A DNA stretch of 64,000 nucleotides from Catonella morbi ATCC 51271 (GTDB taxonomy: Bacteria; Bacillota; Clostridia; Lachnospirales; Lachnospiraceae). Shown here one piece after another: positions 15,630 to 24,802 of the stretch (the first letter of the stretch is position 1; each line of letters begins with the position of its first letter). The DNA lies in the NCBI RefSeq assembly GCF_000160035.2, contig NZ_KI535369.1, positions 249,733-313,732 on the forward strand, read 5' to 3'. Under the pieces are notes generated by a model. The model was given only the letters and a program-made list of their open reading frames with translations. It had not been told where the DNA came from and made no database searches. Both the position numbers and the translations under genes were made by a program.

Positions 15630-16036
15630 AAAAAATCTTAGACTATGCAGAGAACATAGCCGAAAACCTTGAAGGGCTTGTGTCTCTGATAGAGTGTGAC
15701 AGTGAACCATTAAAAGGAGCAATTTTTGTAAATGATAGCCGGGAAGTAAGCTGTATAAGCAAGAACAGGGCACTTGAAATAACTGATGGATTTGGCAAAT
15801 ACAGGGAATCCGTGATGATTGGCAGTACGGACTACATCCTTATCTATGATTCAAGGGAGAAAATAGTGATTGGCGGTGAAGCATACATACCGTCAGGCTA
15901 TGTGGTAATGAAGTCCTGCTATGGACTTATGGAGCTTGATGAGGATGACATTGAAACTGTTACTGAGGCTTTAAGCAGCAGGATAAAAATGATTGCACTT
16001 GGGAAATACAGGATACAGGCATATCCGCTTGATTAG
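15620..16036 (+). CDS. Conserved ICE protein of unknown function
   Basis: A 138-residue soluble acidic protein, starting MDMKKILDYAENIAENLEGL. AAAGGAGA precedes ATG 15620, which overlaps the end of repA2. I recognise no domain. Its position between replication and conjugation genes suggests an accessory ICE role. Confidence 0.65.
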   Translation: MDMKKILDYAENIAENLEGLVSLIECDSEPLKGAIFVNDSREVSCISKNRALEITDGFGKYRESVMIGSTDYILIYDSREKIVIGGEAYIPSGYVVMKSCYGLMELDEDDIETVTEALSSRIKMIALGKYRIQAYPLD

Positions 16037-16102
16037 GGGGAATTTGACTTTACATTTTTCTCAGGGAAAGCTTAGTTACTGTATTTTTAACTGAAAGAGG
16101 TG

Positions 16103-16633
16103 ATGAAACTGATAAATGAAGAGGTAAACAGGGAGGTCAAGGATAAGGCGGTATATGCCGCTTACAAGTTTGTGGGGGTACCTACAGTTAAGTTATTTAT
16201 AAAAGCATTGAAGGTATTTCCGGGTAAGCCTGTAAAGGCACTGGGAAAAAAGGTGGCTCATGGAATAGGACAGAAAATCCATCCGACTGAGGGAAAACAG
16301 TCAGTAAAAACGCTTATAAGGCAGGGGCAGGGAGTCACTTCCGTTCCACTTGCAGATGAGGGATTAAAGGACTTTCAGAAGATTGCAAAGAAATACGGTG
16401 TTGATTTTGCAGTTGTTAAGGATAAGGCAGAGTCACCGCCCATTTATACAGTCTTCTTTAAGGCTAAGGATACAGATGCTGTTACAAGGATTCTAAAGGA
16501 TTATTCAGACAAACAGATAGTTAAGCCTTCATCTAAAAAGATAAGCATCCTTGAGAAACTAAAGAAATTTAAGGAGATTATAGCTGCAATGCCTAAAAAG
16601 TCAGTGGAGAAAAAGAAGGAGATTTCAAGATGA
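16103..16633 (+). CDS. PcfB-like (DUF3801) conjugation protein
   Basis: About 176 residues. The N-terminal KAVYAAYKFVGVPTVKLFIK and the middle VTSVPLADEGLKDFQKIAKK match the PcfB/DUF3801 family, which cooperates with the VirD4-type coupling protein PcfC. AGAGG stands very close to ATG 16103, and GTG 16100 is an alternative start. Its stop overlaps the coupling-protein ATG by 4 bases, the usual pcfB-pcfC order. The C-terminus is Lys-rich. Confidence 0.8.
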   Translation: MKLINEEVNREVKDKAVYAAYKFVGVPTVKLFIKALKVFPGKPVKALGKKVAHGIGQKIHPTEGKQSVKTLIRQGQGVTSVPLADEGLKDFQKIAKKYGVDFAVVKDKAESPPIYTVFFKAKDTDAVTRILKDYSDKQIVKPSSKKISILEKLKKFKEIIAAMPKKSVEKKKEISR

Positions 16634-18390
16634 ATACTAAATATTTGAAAAAGCTGATAATACTAAATCTCCCATATATCATTATAGGACTGCTTGCAAC
16701 AAATCTCGGAGAAGCCTGGAGGACTGCTTACGGATTAAACATTGCAGAAAAAGTACAGAGCCTTGTAACAGGAGGGGTGCTTGCCGGAGCATTTTCGGAT
16801 CCTCTTCCAAGCCTTCATTCTGCTGATTTATTAATAGGTGCTGTATGCGGAGTTCTTTTAAGGATGGCAGTGTACATTAGAAGCAGGAATGCCAAGAAAT
16901 TCAGGCATAATGAGGAATATGGCTCAGCAAGATGGGGAAGGCACTCTGACATTGAACCTTTTGAAGATCCGGTGTCTGCAAACAATGTAATCCTGTCACA
17001 GACTGAGCGTATTACAATGAATTCAAGGCCAAAGGTACCCCAATATGCAAGAAATAAAAATGTGCTTGTGGTAGGCGGTTCAGGCTCAGGAAAGACCAGG
17101 TATTTTATAAAGCCAAATATTTTGCAGATGCATTCAAGCTATGTGGTTACTGATCCTAAGGGCAGCCTTATAGGTGAAGTCGGAAATGCACTTTATAAGA
17201 ACGGATACCGGATTAAGGTATTTAATACAATAAATTTCACAAAATCCATGCACTATAATCCGTTTGCCTACATCCATTCAGAAAAGGACATACTAAAACT
17301 GGTTACTACCTTGATTGCCAATACAAAAGGCGAAGGAAAGGGCGGCGACGAATTCTGGCTTAAAGCAGAAACCCTTCTCTATACGGCGCTTATAGGCTAC
17401 ATACACTATGAGGCACCTGAGGAAGAGCAGAACTTTTCCACCCTGCTTGAAATGATAAATGCAATGGAAGTAAGGGAAGATGATGAGGAGTTTAAGAACC
17501 CGGTGGACATGATGTTTGACGAGCTTGCAGCAAAAGAGCCTGAACACTTTGCAGTAAGGCAGTATGCAAAGTATAAGCTTGCTGCCGGCAAGACTGCAAA
17601 AAGCATACTCGTAAGCTGCGGTGCAAGGCTTGCCCCATTTGACATTAAGGAGCTGAGGGATATTACTTCCCATGACGAGCTGGAGCTTGATACATTAGGG
17701 GATGAAAAGACAGCATTATTTTTAATTATGTCAGATACGGACAGCACATTTAACTTTCTTATATCAATGGTTTACACACAGATGTTCAATCTCTTATGCG
17801 AGAAGGCTGATGATGTGTACGGAGGAAGGCTCCCTGTGCATGTACGCTGCCTTATTGATGAGGCTGCAAACATAGGGCAGATTCCAAACCTTGAAAAGCT
17901 TGTGGCTACAATAAGAAGCCGAGAAATATCGGCCTGTCTTGTACTGCAGGCAAAATCACAGCTGAAGGCTATATATAAGGACAATGCTGACACAATAATA
18001 GGAAATATGGATTCACAGATTTTCCTTGGCGGTACTGAACAGACAACCTTAAAAGACCTTAATGCAATCCTAGGCAAGGAAACCATAGACATGTATAACA
18101 CGGGGCAGTCAAAAGGCTCACAGGAGAGCCACAGCCTGAACTACCAGAAGCTTGGCAAAGACCTTATGACAATGGATGAACTGGCGGTCATGGACGGTGC
18201 AAAGTGCATAGTGCAGATCCGTGGCGTAAGGCCGTTTCTTTCAGAAAAGTATGACCTGGATAGTCATCCGAACTTTAAGCTTACGGCAGATTATGACAGG
18301 AAGAACTTCTTTGATGTGGTTAAGTTCCTTGACCACAGTCTTGTACTAAAAGCAGATGATGAATATGAAGTCATCGACATGACAGGGTAA
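16630..18390 (+). CDS. VirD4/TraG-type coupling protein
   Basis: A 586-residue type IV coupling ATPase. Two N-terminal membrane segments (residues ~8-25 and ~55-75) precede the Walker A VVGGSGSGKTRYFIKPN (~139-155) and the Walker B CLIDEAANIGQIPNLEKLVA (~407-426); SACLVLQAKSQL is the sensor-like strand. It brings the relaxase-DNA complex to the secretion channel at the membrane. It overlaps pcfB and is followed by a terminator and then maff2. Confidence 0.92.
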   Translation: MNTKYLKKLIILNLPYIIIGLLATNLGEAWRTAYGLNIAEKVQSLVTGGVLAGAFSDPLPSLHSADLLIGAVCGVLLRMAVYIRSRNAKKFRHNEEYGSARWGRHSDIEPFEDPVSANNVILSQTERITMNSRPKVPQYARNKNVLVVGGSGSGKTRYFIKPNILQMHSSYVVTDPKGSLIGEVGNALYKNGYRIKVFNTINFTKSMHYNPFAYIHSEKDILKLVTTLIANTKGEGKGGDEFWLKAETLLYTALIGYIHYEAPEEEQNFSTLLEMINAMEVREDDEEFKNPVDMMFDELAAKEPEHFAVRQYAKYKLAAGKTAKSILVSCGARLAPFDIKELRDITSHDELELDTLGDEKTALFLIMSDTDSTFNFLISMVYTQMFNLLCEKADDVYGGRLPVHVRCLIDEAANIGQIPNLEKLVATIRSREISACLVLQAKSQLKAIYKDNADTIIGNMDSQIFLGGTEQTTLKDLNAILGKETIDMYNTGQSKGSQESHSLNYQKLGKDLMTMDELAVMDGAKCIVQIRGVRPFLSEKYDLDSHPNFKLTADYDRKNFFDVVKFLDHSLVLKADDEYEVIDMTG

Positions 18391-18445
18391 AAAGCTCTTA
18401 CATCCTATGCGATAAAGGCGTGGGAGTAAGGGCTTTTACTATAAA
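18391..18445 (+). terminator. Terminator after the coupling-protein gene
   Basis: AAAGCTCTTACATCCT pairs, with G-U pairs, to GGGAGTAAGGGCTTTT, followed by ACTAT. The rest of the 220-base gap up to maff2 holds two more hairpins: CCTGAACT/AGTTCAGG around 18480-18505 and CCTGTGT/ACACAGG around 18565-18590, possibly leader structures of the downstream transfer operon. Confidence 0.6.
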
Positions 18446-18613
18446 TTCCCTAATTTTTGGGGAATATATGCGCGCATAGCCTGAACTTCTGCAGGAGTTC
18501 AGGCAGATAAAATAATAACTGCTCCGCTTTACGGTTGGAGGACATTTACATCACACATACTAAACCCTGTGTAGGACGAACACAGGAAATTTTATTTTAG
18601 GAGGAATAATATT

Positions 18614-18754
18614 ATGGCATTTTTTAACAGTGCAGTAGGAACTTTACAGACACTTGTAGTGGCACTCGGTGCAGGCCTTGGAATCTGGGGTGCAATCAAC
18701 CTTTTGGAAGGATATGGGAACGACAATCCCGGCGCTAATGCTCATGTACGGTAA
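18614..18754 (+). pseudogene. maff2 5' part, split by the nested transposon
   Basis: GGAGG precedes ATG 18614. The frame gives MAFFNSAVGTLQTLVVALGA and on to NPGA, the N-terminal 40 residues of the Maff2 mobile-element protein, a small two-segment membrane protein found between VirD4 and VirB6. After codon 41 the reading enters the transposon and stops at TAA 18752. The missing 32 codons continue at 30354. Rejoining gives a 71-residue protein. Size and place suggest a VirB2- or VirB3-like channel part; this is inference. Confidence 0.88.
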
Positions 18755-18826
18755 GGAAGCAAGCAACCGAAAACAAGAGATAGACCGCCAGCACTACACT
18801 ATTCCGAACCAAAGACCAAAAGATAA

Positions 18827-18868
18827 GCATTGTGGGAAAATCTAAACTTTTGGATTTTCCTACAATGC
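18827..18868. repeat. 16-bp near-perfect inverted repeat near the transposon left end
   Basis: GCATTGTGGGAAAATC and GATTTTCCTACAATGC pair around a 10-base loop, with one G-T pair. It may be a bidirectional terminator at the end of the transposon or a recombinase-associated structure. The bases from 18736 to 18984 otherwise hold no gene that I can support. Confidence 0.55.
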
Positions 18869-18984
18869 CGACTACGGCGGAATCCTTCCCACTCCTTATA
18901 TCTTTATTTCCGTATACATTGAATTTGTATTTAGTAAATGCTATAATGTCCCTATTCAAATTATAAATGTGTTGAATTAGTTAC

Positions 18985-19227
18985 ATGTACATATTTTTTG
19001 TGCCGCATAAATACCCTGTTGAGGTTGTCGTTCTTTGTCCAGATGTGGAAACAATAAAAGGAAGGGAACGATACAGGGAGAAAACAGGCTATTCCGGCTT
19101 TACGGTTGAAACCTTATACGATACATTTATGCAGACAACACCACGGATCGGCTTTTGGCTGGACAATTCCAACCAAACACCACAGCAGACAGCAGAAACC
19201 ATTCTGAACGCCAGAAAGTCGGTATGA
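18985..19227 (+). pseudogene. C-terminal fragment of a kinase-like protein
   Basis: Eighty residues with CPDVETIKGRERYREKTGYS and PRIGFWLDNSNQTPQQTAE, like the C-terminal part of P-loop small-molecule kinases of the chloramphenicol phosphotransferase/zeta-like fold. The P-loop half is missing, so the product should be inactive. It often-seen neighbour position ahead of ribosomal-protection tet genes would explain it as hitch-hiking debris. Family assignment is tentative. Confidence 0.45.
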
Positions 19228-19266
19228 TTGTTACATATAAGGGGAAGAAAAATTTCTTTTAGGTAC

Positions 19267-19555
19267 TTTCTTTCCTAAAACTAATGTGATATAATAGCAT
19301 CATTCCAAAAAAGGAGTAAAAAATATGCGGCAAGGTATTCTTAAATAAAACTATAATCAAATAGTGGGAACAAAGGATTATGATAGTCCCTTTTGTGGGG
19401 GCTTGGTTTTTTGTACCCAATTTAAGAATACTTTTGCCTTATCAATTTTGACATATCCGAAAAACAGCAATCACAAACAGGTGTATGCTGTATATGTGTA
19501 TGTCCGCAAATTATAATCCCCAGTGGTAAAAGTATTTTACTGCTGGGGATTTTTA
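19267..19555 (+). promoter_or_regulatory. tet promoter and transcription attenuator
   Basis: TATAAT at 19290-19295 with a weak -35 TTTCTT 17 bases upstream. A 7-codon leader follows. GTATTCTTAAAT near 19334 pairs with ATTTAAGAATAC near 19420, and a long terminator at 19515-19555 (ATCCCCAG...CTGGGGAT with an inner GTAAAA/TTTTAC stem and T5) stands just before the tet gene. This is the layout of tet(M)/tet(O)/tet(W)-type attenuation, where drug-slowed ribosomes on the leader permit read-through. Confidence 0.8.
19325..19348 (+). CDS. tet leader peptide
   Basis: AAAAAAGGAG then ATG encodes MRQGILK and stops at TAA 19348. It overlaps the first arm of the leader structure, so its translation can alter folding. 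Short peptides of this kind precede tet genes of the ribosomal protection class. Confidence 0.65.
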   Translation: MRQGILK

Positions 19556-19589
19556 TGCCCTTTTGGGGCTGTAAAAGGAGGACAATCAC

Positions 19590-21509
19590 ATGAAAATAAT
19601 CAATATTGGAATTCTCGCCCATGTAGACGCAGGAAAAACAACATTGACGGAAAGCCTGCTGTACACCAGTGGAGCGATTGCGGAACAAGGAAACGTGGAT
19701 AAAGGAACTACAAGAACAGACACTATGATTTTGGAACGGCAGCGCGGAATTACCATTCAGACAGCGGTTACTTCTTTTTGCTGGAATGATTATAAAATCA
19801 ATATCGTGGACACTCCCGGTCATATGGATTTTTTAACCGAAGCATACCGCTCTTTATCTGTCCTTGACGGAGCTGTTTTAGTCATTTCGGCAAAAGACGG
19901 CGTACAGGCACAAACCCGTATATTATTCCATGCGCTTCAGAAAATGGACATTCCGACAATTATCTTTATAAATAAGATAGACCAAAATGGGATCGACCTG
20001 CGGCGTGTTTACCAAAGCATTAAAGATAAACTTACCAGTGATATGATTGTCATGCAGGAGGTTTCCCTGTCGCCAAAGATAACCATGACCGATATTTCTG
20101 ATTTGGACAAATGGGATATGATTATTTCCGGAAGCGATGAACTATTAGAACGATATGTTGCAGAGGATTCTTTGGATATACAGGAATTACAATATGAAAA
20201 GTGCAAAAGAACCAGATGCTGCTCTTTGTTTCCTGTTTATCATGGGAGTGCAAAAGACAATTTAGGAACAGAAAAACTGATTGAAGCGATTACAGAAACT
20301 TTCATTACAGAAACAGACGATATTCAGTCTGAATTATGTGGATATGTTTTTAAGGTTGAGTATACAGAGCGGAAAAAACGGCTTTCTTATTTACGCCTGT
20401 ATCATGGGACGCTCCATTTACGGGATACCCTGCTGCTGTCAAAAAAGGAAAAAATAAAGATTACAGAAATGTGTATTCCGTCAAATGGTGAAATCGTCCC
20501 GGTTGACCATGCCTGTCCGGGAGAAATTGTTATTTTAGCTGATGATACTTTGAAACTGAACGACATTCTGGGAAATGAAAAACTCCTGCCTCACAAAACA
20601 CGGATTGATAATCCCATGCCATTACTTCGGACAACGGTAGAGCCGCAAAAGCCGGAGCAAAGGGAAGCCCTGTTAAATGCCCTCACAGAGATTGCTGATA
20701 CAGACCCTCTTTTGCATTTTGACATTGATACTGTTACACATGAGATTATATTATCTTTTTTGGGAAAAGTACAGTTAGAAGTTATTTGTTCGCTATTAGA
20801 AGAAAAATATCATGTGGGCGTGGCTATGAAAGAGCCTTCGGTTATTTATCTGGAAAGACCGCAAAAAAAAGCGAGCTACACGATTCATATTGAAGTGCCG
20901 CCGAATCCGTTTTGGGCATCTATTGGTTTGACTGTAACACCGCTTCCTGTTGGAAGCGGAACACAATATAAAAGCGAGGTATCTCTCGGCTATTTAAACC
21001 AAAGTTTTCAAAATGCCGTCATGGAGGGTGTGCGTTATGGAATGGAGCAGGGCTTATATGGCTGGGGAGTGACAGACTGCCAAATTTGTTTTGATTATGG
21101 AGTTTATTACAGCCCGGTCAGCACCCCCGCTGATTTTCGTTTTCTTGCGCCTGTCGTGTTGGAGCAGGCATTGAAAAAAGCAGGAACACAACTGTTGGAA
21201 CCATACCTTTCCTTTACCCTTTTTGCACCGCAGGAATATCTTTCACGGGCTTATAATGACGCACCAAAGTATTGCGCAATCATTGAATCAACCAGACTTG
21301 AAAAAGATGAAGTTATTTTTAAGGGGGAAATCCCTGCCCGTTGTATTGGTGAATATAGAAATGATTTGAATTTTTATACAAATGGAAGAAGTGTCTGCAT
21401 TACAGAATTAAAAGGGTATCAGGAAACTTCCGGCGAGCCTGTGTTTCAGCCACGCCGCCCGAACAGCCGTTTAGACAAGATCCGGCATATGTTTCAGAAG
21501 ATAATGTAA
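19590..21509 (+). CDS. tet(32): Tetracycline ribosomal protection protein, Tet(32)/Tet(O/W) type
   Basis: A 639-residue EF-G-like GTPase that removes tetracycline from the ribosome. The G1 loop [14 protein letters not shown]3 DTPGHMDF and G4 NKIDQ are intact, and the end [15 protein letters not shown] is typical. Length equals the 639 residues of the Tet(O)/Tet(W)/Tet(32) group. From memory the central region ([20 protein letters not shown]) is that of Tet(32); the flanks resemble Tet(O) and Tet(W). The exact allele needs a database comparison, since mosaics are common. GGAGG precedes ATG 19590. Controlled by the upstream attenuator. Confidence 0.9.
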   Translation: MKIINIGILAHVDAGKTTLTESLLYTSGAIAEQGNVDKGTTRTDTMILERQRGITIQTAVTSFCWNDYKINIVDTPGHMDFLTEAYRSLSVLDGAVLVISAKDGVQAQTRILFHALQKMDIPTIIFINKIDQNGIDLRRVYQSIKDKLTSDMIVMQEVSLSPKITMTDISDLDKWDMIISGSDELLERYVAEDSLDIQELQYEKCKRTRCCSLFPVYHGSAKDNLGTEKLIEAITETFITETDDIQSELCGYVFKVEYTERKKRLSYLRLYHGTLHLRDTLLLSKKEKIKITEMCIPSNGEIVPVDHACPGEIVILADDTLKLNDILGNEKLLPHKTRIDNPMPLLRTTVEPQKPEQREALLNALTEIADTDPLLHFDIDTVTHEIILSFLGKVQLEVICSLLEEKYHVGVAMKEPSVIYLERPQKKASYTIHIEVPPNPFWASIGLTVTPLPVGSGTQYKSEVSLGYLNQSFQNAVMEGVRYGMEQGLYGWGVTDCQICFDYGVYYSPVSTPADFRFLAPVVLEQALKKAGTQLLEPYLSFTLFAPQEYLSRAYNDAPKYCAIIESTRLEKDEVIFKGEIPARCIGEYRNDLNFYTNGRSVCITELKGYQETSGEPVFQPRRPNSRLDKIRHMFQKIM

Positions 21510-21590
21510 CATCTTGCGCAATGCAAACGTTCATTGCTGGCTATTGCGAAATATCATTGATAAAATCAGCATCAGAGAGGAGGAACCATT

Positions 21591-22045
21591 TTGAACCAGA
21601 AACAGACGGATATTACAACAGGAAAGCAAATACGTCATCTGCGAACACAATCGGGAATGACACAGGAAGAACTGGCTGGGAAATTGAATGTTACCCGGCA
21701 GGCGCTATCGAATTGGGAGAGAGATGTTAATGAACCCGATTTAAATACGTTGAAAAAAATTTGTTTTCTTTTTGGAGTCCACATGGACGATTTTGCGAAG
21801 GAGGTAATAACAAAAATGGAAACATGTGAAAAAAAGAGAAACGACAATTTAATAAGTATGATATGGCAATTGGACTTTTTTATGGTGTCGGGATATTTCT
21901 TGGCATTGGTATTTTCTTTGTTGGCGGTTTTATGACAATGTCGGGTGCAGGGTGGGGAGCATCACTATTTGGCGGTGGCTGTTTTTCTCTTGTATTTGGC
22001 TTGATATGCCATGCAGTTATTACATTGAGAAGAAATGACAAATGA
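21591..22045 (+). pseudogene. XRE regulator with membrane tail, frameshifted
   Basis: TTG 21591 behind GAGGAGG opens a frame whose residues 10-65 are an XRE HTH (TGKQIRHLRTQSGMTQEELA, TRQALSNWERDVNEPDLNTL). At the seven-A run near 21830 the frame is lost and ends at 21935, while another frame continues KYDMAIGLFYGVGIFLGIGI to 22045, the expected hydrophobic tail. One extra A would restore a ~150-residue protein. Homopolymer length variation or a sequencing error are both possible. Confidence 0.65.
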
Positions 22046-22117
22046 TGACATATCCTGCTTTCTAGTCTTTTCGGTCATATCGCGTAAAAAAGCCGCTGCT
22101 TTTGGCTTTCCAATAGC

Positions 22118-22170
22118 GGCGGCAAAGGGAAATATCCTTTGAATACCTTACAGAAGAAAAGTTTTGCAGC
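22118..22170 (+). pseudogene. Short relic of the sigma-factor gene
   Basis: About 45 bases (GGGAAATATCCTTTGAATAC onward) match the segment of the sigma-like gene near 23346-23390 that encodes EISLEYLTDEK. The full gene lies 1.2 kb downstream. The methyltransferase gene sits between relic and gene, so it was inserted with a partial duplication. A GCCGCT/AGCGGC hairpin at ~22089-22118 precedes the relic. Confidence 0.55.
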
Positions 22171-22258
22171 ATTATAAAAATAAAAGCCTATACCATTTTG
22201 GAAAGAAAAGATACATAATAGTCAAGACGGCAACAATCAGAAGTTATGGAGGGTAACA

Positions 22259-23026
22259 ATGGAATATAGTAAGGAAGATTTAATGGAAGCAAAAAGGCAA
22301 ATTTTGGGAGTGGGAGAGAACATGGGAACAGAGGAAAGCAAAAAGATCTGGGAGAAAAACGCACAATTTTGGGATGATGCAATGGGTGACGAATCCAATG
22401 AATTTCACAGAGAGGTAGTACGTCCCAAAGTAACGGAACTTCTCTCTCCTGATCCTTCGGATTACATTTTGGATATTGCGTGCGGCAATGGAAATTATTC
22501 TTCGTATCTTGCACAGAGAGGCGCTTCGGTCGTCGCTTTTGATTACAGCAAAAAAATGATAGAATTGGCTAAAAGACGGCGATCACAATATGCAAAACAA
22601 ATTGAGTTTTGCGTAGCGGATGCGACCAATAGAGAAAGCTTATTAGGATTAAAAAGAAATCGAGCCTTTACGAAAGCAGTTTCTAATATGGCAATTATGG
22701 ATATTACGGATATTGAACCGCTTTTTATGGCTGTTTATGAACTATTGGAGGAAAACGGGATTTTTGTCTTTGCAACGCAGCACCCTTGTTTTATCACATT
22801 GACTGAAAAATATATGACACCGCACAGTTACTATGATATAGCGATCGAAGGGCAGCCGGAGGAGCAGATTTATTATCATCGTTCCATACAAGATATTTTT
22901 AACCTTTGTTTCAGAGCTGGATTTGTCATTGATGGATTTTATGAAGAATGTTTCAAAAACAATAAAGAAATTCCTATGGTAATGATAGTAAGGCTTAAAA
23001 AGGTAAAACGTGATAGCTTAAAATAA
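22259..23026 (+). CDS. Class I SAM-dependent methyltransferase
   Basis: A 255-residue protein. Motif I is ILDIACGNGNYSSYL (residues ~71-85), followed by the acidic VVAFDYSKKMIELA motif II and CVADATN. The substrate is not apparent; it lacks the NPPY motif of DNA adenine enzymes, so a small-molecule or tRNA substrate is more likely. GGAGGG precedes ATG 22259. Base use is closer to the tet segment than to the GC-rich mobilization genes, so it looks like a separately gained cassette. Confidence 0.8.
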   Translation: MEYSKEDLMEAKRQILGVGENMGTEESKKIWEKNAQFWDDAMGDESNEFHREVVRPKVTELLSPDPSDYILDIACGNGNYSSYLAQRGASVVAFDYSKKMIELAKRRRSQYAKQIEFCVADATNRESLLGLKRNRAFTKAVSNMAIMDITDIEPLFMAVYELLEENGIFVFATQHPCFITLTEKYMTPHSYYDIAIEGQPEEQIYYHRSIQDIFNLCFRAGFVIDGFYEECFKNNKEIPMVMIVRLKKVKRDSLK

Positions 23027-23230
23027 ATTCAAGTTTGCCGGATAAATAGCAAACCCGGCCGAGCCAGTCAACGGTCAAGATGAACGGGCTTCGCCCGCCG
23101 TTGACAGCCCCGCCCGGTTTTGCAGTTAGGCAGTCAAGGAGCGACAGCCTAAAGTGCTGCCGCCCCTTACTATCATAAAAAGCAACTACTAACCAGCCAC
23201 AGCCCTTTTGGGAGGAAAGGGGGATTTTCC
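23027..23230 (+). other. Structured intergenic region before the sigma-like gene
   Basis: GTCAACGG and CCGTTGAC pair around a loop containing GGGCTTCGCCC. The GC content rises sharply here, marking the joint between the tet/methyltransferase part and the mobilization module. No gene is seen. Confidence 0.45.
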
Positions 23231-23677
23231 ATGACCTGTACAGAAGAATATCGGGAACATATCGAGTACACTTTCCATGCCTTTTGCAAAGTCGTTATCC
23301 GAAATGCAACGATCAACGCAGCGAGGACACGGAGCAGGAAGCACAAAAGAGAAATATCCCTTGAATACCTCACAGACGAAAAGCACTACCCTTTAGGCAC
23401 GACAGATGAATATTTCCAAGCCCCGGAGCCGGACGAGGAATACATACTTACCCTTTGCGGCGATACGGTCATTTTCAGCAGCGGTTTACTTGCGGAAGCC
23501 CTGTCACGGCTGGACGAACGGGAGCGGGAAATGATTTACCTGTCCTTTTTCAAGCGTATTCCACAGCACGAAATTGGCAGACAGTACGGGCGCAGCCGCA
23601 GCACAGCGGGCTACCATATCCGAAAAGCCCTACGGCAGCTCCAAGCGGAAATGGAGGGAATGGCATATGAGAAATAA
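23231..23677 (+). CDS. Sigma-70-like factor of conjugative transposons
   Basis: A 148-residue protein of the kind found as Orf7/Orf8 neighbours in Tn916-type elements. The C-terminal region-4-like HTH reads LSRLDEREREMIYLSFFKRI then HEIGRQYGRSRSTAGYHIRK. GGAGGAAAGGGGG precedes ATG 23231. It overlaps the next gene. It may direct transcription of the mobilization or recombinase genes. Confidence 0.8.
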   Translation: MTCTEEYREHIEYTFHAFCKVVIRNATINAARTRSRKHKREISLEYLTDEKHYPLGTTDEYFQAPEPDEEYILTLCGDTVIFSSGLLAEALSRLDEREREMIYLSFFKRIPQHEIGRQYGRSRSTAGYHIRKALRQLQAEMEGMAYEK

Positions 23678-23870
23678 TAGGCTTCTCCCCTATGAAACAA
23701 TCGTCCAAGCCGCCAGCGGGGAGCCGGAAGCGGTGGGAACTGTATTGCAGTATTACCGCCGCCGCATACAATGTGCCGCCCGTGTGAATGGACGGGTAGA
23801 CCAAGATACAGAGGACTACATCACCCAGACGCTTCTCACAGCTATTTTCAAGTTCCGCTTTGGGAGATAG
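23667..23870 (+). CDS. HTH conjugative-transposon protein (HTH_16 type)
   Basis: A 67-residue protein: MRNNRLLPYETIVQAASGEP, then EAVGTVLQYYRRRI. It matches the helix-turn-helix protein that usually follows the sigma-like factor. ATG 23667 behind GGAGGG overlaps the sigma stop, so the pair is translationally coupled. An upstream start at 23574 in this frame would overlap the sigma gene and is not used. Confidence 0.8.
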   Translation: MRNNRLLPYETIVQAASGEPEAVGTVLQYYRRRIQCAARVNGRVDQDTEDYITQTLLTAIFKFRFGR

Positions 23871-23917
23871 CCCTACCGCCTACAACTGAATAACCGCCGC
23901 TTCGCCGGCAACCAGAA

Positions 23918-23954
23918 AGCAGTAAATCTATTCAACAGATTTGCTGCTTTTTTT
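23918..23954 (+). terminator. Terminator after the sigma/HTH pair
   Basis: AGCAGTAAATCT and AGATTTGCTGCT pair over 12 positions (one G-T) around a 7-base loop, followed by a run of T. Confidence 0.85.
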
Positions 23955-24082
23955 CGTTCCTGTTTGGCATTTTTGAAAATCCCCAGTATGAAAAAACAAA
24001 AGGGAAAATAGCCGCCGCAGTTGGCAAAATCCCTTACTTATCCGTAGAGGGTATCAAAGAAAAAAATACTGCCATTGTCCGC

Positions 24083-24202
24083 CTATTCCGGCTTGCGTGG
24101 TGTTGTAGGGAATAGAGGGGAAATTCTAAAAATCTCCGTCCATTTTGCTTTGCGTGGTGTTGTAGGTAGTGAAAGGAAAATTTTCAAGATAAGCCGGAAT
24201 AG
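24083..24202 (+). other. Candidate oriT of the nested transposon
   Basis: CTATTCCGGCTT (24083-24094) and AAGCCGGAATAG (24191-24202) are a perfect 12-bp inverted repeat enclosing two direct copies of TTGCGTGGTGTTGTAGG (24093-24109 and 24150-24166). The segment lies in the 530-base gene-free gap directly ahead of mobC and the relaxase gene, the usual place for a nick region. No nick site is assigned. Confidence 0.5.
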
Positions 24203-24403
24203 CGGGTAGCAAAGCCCTTTTGAAACGTTTTGTTAGCGGAAAGGACGGGAGCCGGGGAACGCCGGAGTTTTTCAGAGCAAGATTCTACCGAGGTGCCAAA
24301 ATTCGCTCTCCGCTTATTTTTGCCCCTGCGGGAATCTTGTTGGGGAGTGCCTTCCCCAAACCCTGCTATGCGCCCTGTCGGGCGAGAAAGGAGGTCACAG
24401 ACC

Positions 24404-24802
24404 ATGCGAAAGAAATACAATACGCCCCACCGCCGTCATGTGGTAAAGACCCGCATGACCGATGAAGAATACGCCGACTTCACCGGGCGGCTGGCGGCTT
24501 ATGAAATCAGCCAGTCCGAGTTTATCCGGCAAGCCATACGGAAAGCGACCATACGCCCCATTGTCACCGTTTCCCCGGTCAATGACGGGCTGCTTGCCGC
24601 CCTCTCCAAGCTCACGGCAGAGTACGGGAAAATCGGCGGCAACTTAAACCAGATTGCCCGGAGCCTGAACGAATACGGAAGCCCCTACCGGGGGCTGGAA
24701 AAGGAAGTGCGGGGAGCCGCCGCCGACCTTGCCGCCTTGAAGTTTGAAGTCTTGCAGAAAGTAGGTGAAGCCGTTGGCGATACTCAAACATATCAGCTCT
24801 AA
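24404..24802 (+). CDS. MobC-like relaxosome accessory protein (transposon)
   Basis: A 132-residue protein: RHVVKTRMTDEEYADFTGRL at the start is a ribbon-helix-helix segment, and KIGGNLNQIARSLNEYGSPY is the MobC signature helix. It helps the relaxase bind oriT. AAAGGAGG precedes ATG 24404. It overlaps the relaxase gene by about 30-40 bases. Its length is usual for the family. Confidence 0.88.
   Translation: MRKKYNTPHRRHVVKTRMTDEEYADFTGRLAAYEISQSEFIRQAIRKATIRPIVTVSPVNDGLLAALSKLTAEYGKIGGNLNQIARSLNEYGSPYRGLEKEVRGAAADLAALKFEVLQKVGEAVGDTQTYQL

Noticed and set aside
21521-21730. 69-codon frame just after the tet gene
   Set aside because: Overlaps the well-supported XRE regulator in another frame and has no family pattern.
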